Source: Nereocystis luetkeana
Taxonomy: Eukaryota > Sar > Phaeophyceae > Laminariales > Laminariaceae
Direction: 5' to 3'
Assembly: GCA_031213475.1 (NCBI GenBank)
Contig: JARUPZ010000012.1
Location: 11,304,727 to 11,368,726 of the forward strand
DNA length: 64,000 nt
How positions within the stretch are numbered: position 1 is the first letter of the stretch; every line of letters begins with the position of its first letter. The position numbers and the translations under genes are program-made. A model generated the notes under the pieces. It was not told the origin of the DNA. It saw only the letters and a program-made list of their open reading frames with translations, and did no database searches. This document shows, piece after piece, positions 58,901-64,000 of the stretch.

Positions 58901-61147
58901 CAGATAGATCGTCTAGTCCCGATCTGTACTGATATGATGTACACGATGTACTGTAAGTCGTGTTGGGTTAGGGTGGGAGCCGTTAGATCCGCATGATTTA
59001 GCACCTGTCCCCTGCGTTGGAACTGTACCATGCAGATCCTGCACAACCTCTCACAACGGAAGGTAAGGAACTATCAATAGATGATCCATCTGATCTATCT
59101 GTAGATGATCTGTCTGATCTGTCTGATCTGTCCTGCGGTAGGTGTCAAGTCTAGCGATCTCACCGCAACCCGCCTCTGCTGACGTCCTTCTCTTTGCGTG
59201 CTCACCCGTGATCGATCAGGTATTGGTTCATGCTAGGCAACTTCGGGTTCTTCAGCACCGCAAGCTTAGCGGCAGCGCCCCACGTCGTGGTGAGGGTCTC
59301 AACCATTGCACCACTGCCAAATATGAATCACACCTCGGTCAGATCATGCACAGACAGATCATCGACCCTTCCTTTCGTTATCTAGGCCTTCCAGGGCAGA
59401 AATAGTCGTCATCTGTACTGATATGGTCTATTAGAAGGGCATGTTGTTTTAGGGTGAGAACCATGTAGTCTGCACGATGTACCATGTGTTTCCTGGGTTG
59501 GACCTGTACCGTACTATACATATCCTGCACAACATATCATAGCGGCAGCTTAGGATCTATATAATCTATCTGTAGAAGATCTATCTGTAGACGATCTATC
59601 TGTAGACGATCTATCTGTAGACGATCTATATGTAGATGGTCTATCTGTAGATGATCTATCTATTGGTGATATATCTGTTGATGATATATCTGTAGATTAT
59701 CTATCTGGAGATTATCTATCAGTAGATTATCTATCTGTAGATGATACATCTGTAGATTATCTATCTGCATATTATCTATCTGGAGATGATCTATCTGTAG
59801 ATCGTCAATCTGTAGATTATCTATCTGTAGATTATATATCTGTAGATTATCTATCTGTAGATTATCTATCTGTAAATTATCTGTCCGATGTGTGAGGTAG
59901 TTTGTCCCCGAAAAAGGAGGCGCTCAAGGGGAATTACAAGCGCTTTTGTTTCCCCCTGTTGGCCAAAACTACCACGAGTATTCTCACCGCATTTTAGCCC
60001 ACTACTACGTTAACGTCAGGATGTCGAAGATCTGAAAGGATACGTAACGCTTTTGTGTTTCACCTTCGAAAAATCGTACCGCATGTTTCTGTACTGACTG
60101 ACTGACTAACTAACTGACGGATACCAACTTTGTCCGGAAACGTAAGGAACGTTTGGGCACTACCTGGTATCTTTTAACACCTAAACGGTCCTTAAATTTT
60201 CGGACAGAGTGATATACCTTACATGCGCTCATTTTGAAACGGTTGTTGGCATTTTCTAACGTCTGTGGTCCCCACATAAAATCGGCGGATTGACAGTTTC
60301 CCGTTTCCAACGCATGTAATTTCGGCGGATTGACGGTTTCCAGTTTTTCGGCGCGTGGAAGGAAACGGCAGATTGATCGCTTCCCGTGTTTCAACTCGTG
60401 GAAAATCGGCGGACCGACAGTTTCCCGTTTGTCGACGCGTGTAATTTCGGTAGATCGACAGTTTTCCGTTATTCGGCGCGTGGAAAAAACTGGTAGGTTC
60501 CCCGTTTCCCATTTTTGGACGAGTGTAAAAACTCGACGGATGTACAGTTTCCCGTTTTTCGGCGTGTGGAAAAAAATAGCAGATTGGTCGCTTTCCTTTT
60601 GTTTCTCGACGCGTGTAAAGCATTGATAGGTGTGCCGTTTCTCGTTTTTGGACGCGTGTATATAATCGTTTTTTTCTTCTTTCTCATTTTTGGGTCAGGT
60701 GCTGGTTTTCGATGTGACGTTGCGAAGCTTTCAGCAGATGCTCCGGGAGCAAGCGGCGAACGAGCTGTGCATGTGTTACCGGAAAATCGTACGAAGGGCT
60801 GCAAAGCAAGGTATATAATCCAGCAGGCAGGCTCTCCATCACGAATTCTCTTTTCGGTTGGCTCAAACCACTGTGCCCCCCTAGATAAAGTATAAAACTA
60901 CTACTGTACGTTTTGTGTGCTTTGTTTTGTGTGTGTGTTTTTTTTGTTTTGAATGTTTGTTTTACAAGTTCGATGTTTTTTCTTTGTTCTCTTTGGATGT
61001 TCTCCTTTTTTTATATCTTCCGACCGATTCGAAAATCCAACCCGAGCCCTGTCTCTAGCAAAACCCACCATGGACTCGAAAAACATATACCTCCCTATGT
61101 TCACGCAGCATAGTTGGTCTCACTTCAATGATATGATAGTGCTGTGA
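49887..61147 (+). CDS. Gene C: unrecognised multi-exon protein
   Basis: Plus-strand exons 49887-49955, 51256-51409, 52979-53124, 54030-54113, 54856-55187, 56606-56759, 59220-59289, 60699-60810 and 61059-61147. Phases agree throughout except between 55187 and 56606, where one small exon must be missing. Blocks: FARRIRTKIHNFGAPLPPWE; SLIYTWWRALSGSVTGKEKF; FLQRLRVGWNAKDGQE; KLIVVADIPCDRFDLPLRRV RFAEQML; YWFMLGNFGFFSTASLAAAP HVVVLVFDVTLRSFQQML. The last is hydrophobic enough for a membrane segment. No family recognised. The reality of exons 5, 6 and 8 is well supported; the first, third, fourth and last are weaker. It might be two genes. Confidence 0.62.
50375..50410 (+). repeat. (CAG)n microsatellite
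   Basis: About ten CAG units after GGCGCAGCAGCA. Confidence 0.9.
50979..51083. mobile_element. TA-MITE copy 17
   Basis: 105 bp, reversed orientation, TTAATAGGACC variant. Confidence 0.9.
51256..51409 (+). CDS. Gene C exon
   Basis: GGTGAACAG|ACA ... CCTACAG|GTATGA. TWGPEAFARRIRTKIHNFGA, PLPPWEDKGARPTPAARGIP, KSINVILLGPT. Joins the previous exon in phase 0. The minus strand is also open here but less protein-like. Confidence 0.65.
51453..51542. mobile_element. piggyBac-like hairpin MITE copy 4
   Basis: CCCTTTTAGCACCGCGCTCC...GGGACTGGGGTCCCAAGAGGG, TTAA on the right. Confidence 0.8.
51560..51642. mobile_element. piggyBac-like hairpin MITE copy 5
   Basis: ACTGCAGTCTCGTTTCGGGG ACAAGCC...TCGTCCCCAAAACGGAAC. 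The outer CCCTTTT termini are lost. Confidence 0.7.
51694..51792. mobile_element. piggyBac-like hairpin MITE copy 6
   Basis: TTAA then CCCTTTTGGCACTGCAGTCT...AACGGGACTGCAGTTCTAAA AGGG. Right flank TCAA. Confidence 0.82.
51970..52037. repeat. Hairpin family 3 copy
   Basis: CGAAAATGTAAGGACCGTTT GATATTAATATTAATATC TAAACGATCCTTATATTGT: a nearly perfect hairpin, the least decayed member. Confidence 0.7.
52273..52361. mobile_element. piggyBac-like hairpin MITE copy 7, intact TTAA on both sides
   Basis: TTAA-CCCTTTTAGGACCCCAGTCC ... GGGACTGCGGTACTAAAGGGG-TTAA. The most complete copy, 89 bp. Confidence 0.87.
52371..52515 (+). repeat. ~57-bp tandem repeat, three units
   Basis: TTCCTTCGGAGGCATTTGGA CGTGGGGTGACGTTCGTACC AT, three copies. 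Confidence 0.9.
52816..52919. mobile_element. TA-MITE copy 18
   Basis: 104 bp, reversed orientation, ends TTACGGGGGACC and GGCCCCCCGTA. Ends 59 bp before the candidate gene C acceptor at 52978. Confidence 0.88.
52979..53124 (+). CDS. Gene C exon (candidate)
   Basis: ATTTTCTCCAG|AA ... GTCCGG|GTGTGT. LLNRGDTHDENGGAGNMSSR, DVHRRIARRIQYALPAVEQK, PAALELVR. The phase fits both neighbours. The donor is non-consensus and the tract beyond it repetitive. Confidence 0.5.
53143..53385 (+). repeat. GTAATAGTGTTATACG minisatellite
   Basis: About 14 irregular 16-17-bp units of ACGGTAATAGTGTTGT. Confidence 0.9.
53735..53895 (+). repeat. (ATC)n then (GATT)n microsatellites
   Basis: ATC/GTC triplets at 53738-53800 and GATTGATT/AATTAATTG tetramers at 53830-53895. 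Confidence 0.92.
54030..54113 (+). CDS. Gene C exon (candidate)
   Basis: SSLIYTWWRALSGSVTGKEK FLAENVHD, donor CACGAT|GTGAGT (strong). The acceptor could be GGCAAG|TCG (used here, phase 0) or ACCAG|GT at 54019, which would prefix GSGK and create a P-loop-like GSGKSS. I do not claim an ATPase from that. Confidence 0.55.
54225..54440 (+). repeat. ~80-bp tandem repeat, three units
   Basis: CATATTGACCATGACGTGTC CATTTTGGGACCCACGCCCG CATTGCGATCGAAATAT, with a (AT)n insertion in the second unit. Its GTGAACATGAAACGGAGCTT flank is part of hairpin family 3. Confidence 0.88.
54672..54742. repeat. Hairpin family 3 copy
   Basis: CCGGACAGAAACATAAGTAC CGCTCAGACATTAATGTGAA...GCGGTCGTAATAGTTCCGTC CGG. The terminal CCGGAC/GTCCGG is preserved. 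Confidence 0.65.
54856..55187 (+). CDS. Gene C exon
   Basis: 110 codons fully open, acceptor TTTCCCCCCAG|TCA, donor GAGAG|GTGAGG. SFLQRLRVGWNAKDGQENRR, a Ser/Ala/Gly-rich linker, SMMSAAPRHGTLGLDAFQLQ, GGITVHDTKGQQFFTQEEE. GC-rich against AT-rich flanks. Confidence 0.8.
55270..55640 (+). repeat. ~90-bp satellite S1, four units
   Basis: Units: TTATACTGGTTTTAGTGTAG GG.GCGGTCAGTCAAGGGGTC AAACCGAAGGAGACCGGTCT TT. Reverse complement of the array at 6565-6850. Confidence 0.88.
55643..55735 (+). mobile_element. (AAC)n-tailed short element, copy 2
   Basis: Same ~78-bp body as 49028, ending in TGTGAG(AAC)5. Inserted at the end of the S1 array. Confidence 0.65.
56395..56475 (+). repeat. (GGTCC/GGTTC)n pentamer array
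   Basis: About 12 pentamers GGTTC, GGTCC, GGTTT, then CGGGTTTGTCCTTT duplicated. Confidence 0.93.
56606..56759 (+). CDS. Gene C exon
   Basis: RHKLKLIVVADIPCDRFDLP LRRVRFAEQMLQGKVKEGSA VDSQNF, donor TTCAA|GTGAGT. Three acceptors are possible (AG at 56605, 56628, 56634), so the first residues are uncertain. The rest is secure by composition and donor. Confidence 0.78.
56815..57085 (-). mobile_element. Three truncated heads of the poly(C)-flanked element in tandem
   Basis: Each unit: G-run, GTACTCGATAGGAGA..., CATGCATGGCCGTAGTCGTA TGACCATAGACCC, then the next G-run. The first lies about 55 bp from the gene C donor at 56760. Confidence 0.82.
57340..57785 (+). repeat. ~85-bp satellite S2, five units
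   Basis: Units around GCTGTGAGTTGGCTGACTAT AAGTCGCCGACTAGTTAC...GGCTAGGTATTACGGTTAGT TGCGTGGGGTAA. Unrelated to S1. Confidence 0.88.
58005..58235 (+). repeat. 24-bp minisatellite
   Basis: About nine units of AATCGAATCACCTCGACGGT TACA. Open in frame by period 3, not a gene. Confidence 0.93.
58625..58710 (+). repeat. Single S1 satellite unit
   Basis: CAGTCTTTTTGTCTCGTCAA GGCCCGTTTTGGCCGTATTA TACTAGTTTTTAGTATAGGG AGCGGTCAGTC. Confidence 0.75.
58850..59160 (-). repeat. GATCT-rich dispersed repeat (relative of 34.1 kb)
   Basis: GGGTGGGAGCCGTTAGATCC GCATGATTTAG...GTTGGAACTGTACCATGCAG ATCCTGCACAACCTCTCACA is the reverse complement of 34105-34200. A second partial copy lies at 59440-59555. Confidence 0.7.
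59220..59289 (+). CDS. Gene C exon
   Basis: One base plus 23 codons: YWFMLGNFGFFSTASLAAAP HVV. Acceptor CGATCAG|G, donor GTCGTG|GTGAGG. Phase matches both flanking exons and gives a hydrophobic segment continuing into the next exon. Confidence 0.62.
59541..59886 (+). repeat. 15-bp minisatellite
   Basis: About 22 units of GATTATCTATCTGTA with GATGATC/GACGATC variants. Confidence 0.95.
60128..60215. repeat. Hairpin family 3 copy with TACCTGGTA
   Basis: TGTCCGGAAACGTAAGGAAC GTTTGGGCAC|TACCTGGTA|TCTTTTAACACCTAAACGGT CCTTAAATTTTCGGACA. The nonamer sits in the loop. Confidence 0.7.
60230..60660 (+). repeat. ~38-bp minisatellite
   Basis: About 11 units of GGCGGATTGACAGTTTCCCG TTTTTCGGCGCGTGGAAA with frequent substitutions. 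Confidence 0.9.
60699..60810 (+). CDS. Gene C exon
   Basis: TTTTTGGGTCAG|GTG ... GCAAAGCAAG|GTATAT. VLVFDVTLRSFQQMLREQAA NELCMCYRKIVRRAAKQ. A hydrophobic start, then an amphipathic basic helix. Good acceptor tract. Confidence 0.75.
61059..61147 (+). CDS. Gene C candidate last exon (alternative 1)
   Basis: CCCTGTCTCTAG|CA, then KPTMDSKNIYLPMFTQHSWS HFNDMIVL and TGA. In phase after 60810. Competes with the exon at 61895. Confidence 0.45.
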
Positions 61148-61439
61148 AGATCGTGAGGCAGGATGATAGGACAGAACTATCATACCACCCTGCTGCACGT
61201 TGTGTCGTACAGCTCGTTGTTTTTGCTGCGCAGACAGGCGTCCCGGCGGCTTAGTAGGTGGTCCGAGTGCCTACTAAGATCATTTTCGTGGGTTGCAGTC
61301 TCACCGAGCGCGTACTCATAAGGACTGTTTCTTCCATAAAAATTGATTAGTGGATAGTGCGAAAGCGTGAGTTAGCTACATCCGATAAACACCGACGAGC
61401 ATTGGGAATGCTGAACCCTATGCGCGACAAGAAATGAAG

Positions 61440-61560
61440 GCACGTACCGGGGGGGAGAAGGGACGACACAGGTGACCACGGCTTGTCCAGAAGATCGCTG
61501 AGGGTAAAACTTCCTACGAGTTGAGGTGGAAAGTGAAAGTGATGAGCGAAAAAAAACACA
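61440..61560 (+). repeat. Dispersed repeat shared with 23.6 kb
   Basis: GGTGACCACGGCTTGTCCAG AAGATCGCTGAGGGTAAAAC TTCCTACGAGTTGAGGTGG. Ends in an A-rich/(CA)n tail. Confidence 0.6.
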
Positions 61561-61894
61561 CACACACAAACACATGTTTTATCCCATTAATATATTCATA
61601 ACTTACAAGCCTGGTTGCTTGGTCTGGCCAATCGATGGTGCTATTTAATCCTTCTCATAAAAACTTCGGATAGGGAAATATACCTCGGTGCCAAGTCGTG
61701 ATTACTTCTAAGCGAGTTGACATATATGCACCGTTCGATCTTGTTACGAACAGGATCAGGTCAATGCCAAGTGGTGCAGGAAAAAGCCAATGCCGAGTGT
61801 CAGTTCTCAGTTGTTGTATCTGTCTCACTCGCATTCTAGACCAATTTTTAGAGGCTTTTTTTTTTGCGACGTTGTTATTGCTGTCTTTTTTCAG

Positions 61895-62001
61895 CGATCT
61901 ACTCTGAAGTACCAAAATCAGAACCGCCTATCATTATGGGCCAGGAAATCATCGATACTTTGGAACTCAGTTGCTGCTGGAGGGGGCAGAAATCAGCTTA
62001 G
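61895..62001 (+). CDS. Gene C candidate last exon (alternative 2)
   Basis: Very good acceptor TTGCTGTCTTTTTTCAG|CG. Also in phase after 60810: IYSEVPKSEPPIIMGQEIID TLELSCCWRGQKSA and TAG. A second frame of the same stretch stays open for 98 codons past the acceptor. Confidence 0.4.
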
Positions 62002-62169
62002 TTCTGAGAGGTTTCTCATAAATCTCAGTGCTGAAATAACTTTGATAATGTTTAGGATGGTATTGCTGCCCTTCATTTGCCCAGTTGCGAAGTACCCAAT
62101 ACCCACGCCGATACCACACCTACCTACGGCGAGCTGTACCTACTTCCAACGACGCTTGCGCAGAAGAGA

Positions 62170-62340
62170 GGGCCTCTCCCGCACATGAAAGCGATAGCAG
62201 CAGCGGTACAACAGCAAAGATAGCAGCAGAAGCGGGAGTAGAACCAGGCATCGCTGCTGCTGCGGTCGGTTGCTGCAGCTGCTGCTGTGCAGACCCAGCC
62301 GCAACACCAGCAGCAGCACAACAGCAGCAGCGGTACGTAT
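62170..62340 (+). repeat. CAG/GCTGCTG-rich stretch
   Basis: Interrupted CAG and CTG triplets in both orientations (CAGCAGCGG, GCTGCTGCTGCGG), able to fold on itself. No supported exon. Confidence 0.7.
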
Positions 62341-62984
62341 GGTATCGCATCAGACAACAACTTGCAGTATACGCCCAAATTACTGCGGGAACAGGACGCG
62401 TACTGTACGCGCATTATCGCACTCAATCCTGAGAACAGGCAGTAATCGAGATACTGCGAGTATAAACAGTATCGAACACCTGAAACCTGATACCTGATAT
62501 CGATCGGCCATACAGAACAACCGCAAAGCACTGCACTGCTGACATGGGTAATATTCTCAGTGGGAATCCCGAAATAATTTCCGAAATATTCAGGTTGGAT
62601 GTACGTGTAGCACACGCAGCAGTATCTACAGCAGCACAAACCTCCGACATACGCGAGTGCTTGCAGTCGGAGCAAGCAGTTTCCAATCCTCGATTACCTC
62701 CAGTAGTGCTTGCCAAAACAACTTGACTCGTTTTTCACCAGAAAATGGTACAGCCGAACATCATATCTCATACCTGGCACGAAGGATCGTATCTTTCAAG
62801 CGGATCCGTATCTCCCATTTCTTTAGTAAATGTCTCGAATATGGATATGTTTTTTTTTTTTCAAAGTGAAAAACGTCTGCTGTGAGGACGACCGATTGAT
62901 TGAGTGATTGAAACTCAGCTCTCGAAGCTCCGTGATATTCATTTGTCAGACACGCTCATTGGGCGCACTCGTTATGGACATTTG

Positions 62985-63470
62985 CTTTTGCTTTGTACAT
63001 ATTTCAAGTAGAACGCCTCTGAACAACTGCCCTGATGCTGCTGTAGTAGGACTCGTATCTCAAAAAGCCTCCCAAGATCAGACCTTGCAGCAGTAGACAG
63101 TCCGAGAATGTACGACCACGTATGGTATCCTCCGATGCGATTGGTAGGCTTTTCTTACCTAACTCGCAACACTCGGCTGACTTTCCAACAATCTTCATTC
63201 AACTCGACCGGCGAAAACAAAGCTTTGTATGTACATAGTCGAAGTAGAACGACTACTGTACTGCTGCTGCCGTAGTTGTCAGTACTCAAATTCCAATGCG
63301 CCTCCAGAGTTCAGACCTTACAGCAGCAGTAGACAGTCCGAGCACGTACGACCACCTGTATGATAACCCTCCGATGTAATTGGTTGGGTTTTCTTATCGA
63401 ACTCACAACACTCGGCCGAATTCACACTCCCCGACAACCTTCATCCCATCCCAGCGGTGAAAACAGAAGG
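62985..63470 (+). repeat. ~240-bp tandem duplication
   Basis: From CATATTTCAAGTAGAACG to CGACCGGCGAAAAC, and again from ACATAGTCGAAGTAGAACG to CAGCGGTGAAAAC. Shared landmarks: GCAGTAGACAGTCCGAG, GTACGACCAC, CTCCGATG, CAACACTCGGC. About 80 percent alike by eye. Confidence 0.85.
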
Positions 63471-63779
63471 CGTGCCGAATTATAGAAACCAAAAAAATCA
63501 CCGGGATATGCAACCATCTTGTACCAAGAACGGCGCGATACCCCGAGAAGGCGCATGTGTCTTCCCGCGAAGAGAGAGGGGCAAGAGAAGGCAGCCACCT
63601 AGTAAGGCAAGACCGAGGGGGCCGATCAGGCCGATGGCGGCCCGCAAAGCAAGGGGGTAGGGAGAAAGCGGTAGCATCAGCAAGGCCGAGAGGCCGAACC
63701 TCGGAGAGAAAAAAAAGCTAAGATCGAGTCTGTCACAACAAGCTCTTCGTCGAGCAACAGCAGCGAAACACATTTCCAG

Positions 63780-64000
63780 GAACGAAGAGAATAGAACCTC
63801 CGTGTCTCCTCACCCCGGCAAAGACCCTTCGAGTTCGGGGTCGCCGCGCTCGCCGGTGGCGCGAGACTCCAAGATGCGGGCACGGGAGAACACCCGTCGG
63901 AGCCCGGCGAGCGTGACCCTCGAGGAAAGCGGTAAAAAAAGCAAAGCAGGAAACCAGGAAAGCGAAGGCGTCTGGATTTCCAGCCTAAATTCAAGACGAA
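63780..64000 (+). CDS. Partial exon running off the right edge
   Basis: Acceptor ACACATTTCCAG|G, then 73 open codons: NEENRTSVSPHPGKDPSSSG, SPRSPVARDSKMRARENTRR, SPASVTLEESGKKSKAGNQE. Ser/Arg/Lys-rich and disordered in style, the usual look of a regulatory linker. No family recognised. Its relation to gene C is unknown. Confidence 0.55.

Noticed and set aside
60230-60660. Regularly spaced repeats resembling a CRISPR array
   Set aside because: Repeat and spacer both recur with gradual divergence (ordinary minisatellite), in a eukaryotic context, with no cas genes. The same applies to 2098-2568 and 59541-59886.

Overview
This window is nuclear DNA of a eukaryote. It has no operons and no bacterial gene packing. 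Coding sequence comes as short GC-rich exons with canonical GT..AG junctions, separated by introns of 0.6 to several kb full of satellites, microsatellites and small transposons. That architecture, and the style of the predicted proteins, fit a stramenopile, most likely a brown alga of the Ectocarpus type. The taxon is an inference from style, not from a marker gene.

Four gene models can be supported. (1) Plus strand, left edge to 8952: the 3' two thirds of a heterotrimeric G-protein alpha subunit, six exons ending in a clean stop. This is the only gene I can name. (2) Minus strand, 32366 back to about 16.6 kb (gene B): an unrecognised multi-exon gene whose junction phases agree across four exons. 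One exon encodes a Gly-rich tandem repeat that changes reading frame at a C15 tract. (3) Minus strand, 44986 back to 33148 (gene A): an unrecognised gene with six exons in agreeing phase, a WFLQ/VKAF motif split by an intron, and two CxxC-type motifs. Genes A and B could be one very long gene. (4) Plus strand, 49887 to about 61.1 kb (gene C): an unrecognised gene of eight or nine exons with one missing link. A further plus-strand exon runs off the right edge at 63780. The G-alpha gene and gene B converge on 9-16.6 kb. Genes A and C diverge from 45-49.9 kb.

The rest is repeat sequence of several distinct kinds. There are 18 copies of a 105-bp MITE with termini TTACGGGGG/CCCCCGTAA and a TA target duplication, shown by an empty site inside the window. 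There are seven copies of a hairpin MITE with CCCTTTTAGG termini at TTAA (piggyBac-like). A third hairpin family has five or six copies. A roughly 500-bp retroposon-like element sits in poly(C) tracts, very often right beside exons. There are also tRNA-A-box-containing repeats and many unrelated minisatellites, one with a higher-order structure inside a G-alpha intron.

The most striking unexplained signal is the nonamer TACCWGGTA. I counted 33 exact copies where about 0.5 is expected by chance. Comparison with MITE copies shows it as a 7-bp insertion at a TA, which reads as an excision footprint of a TA-targeting DNA transposon.
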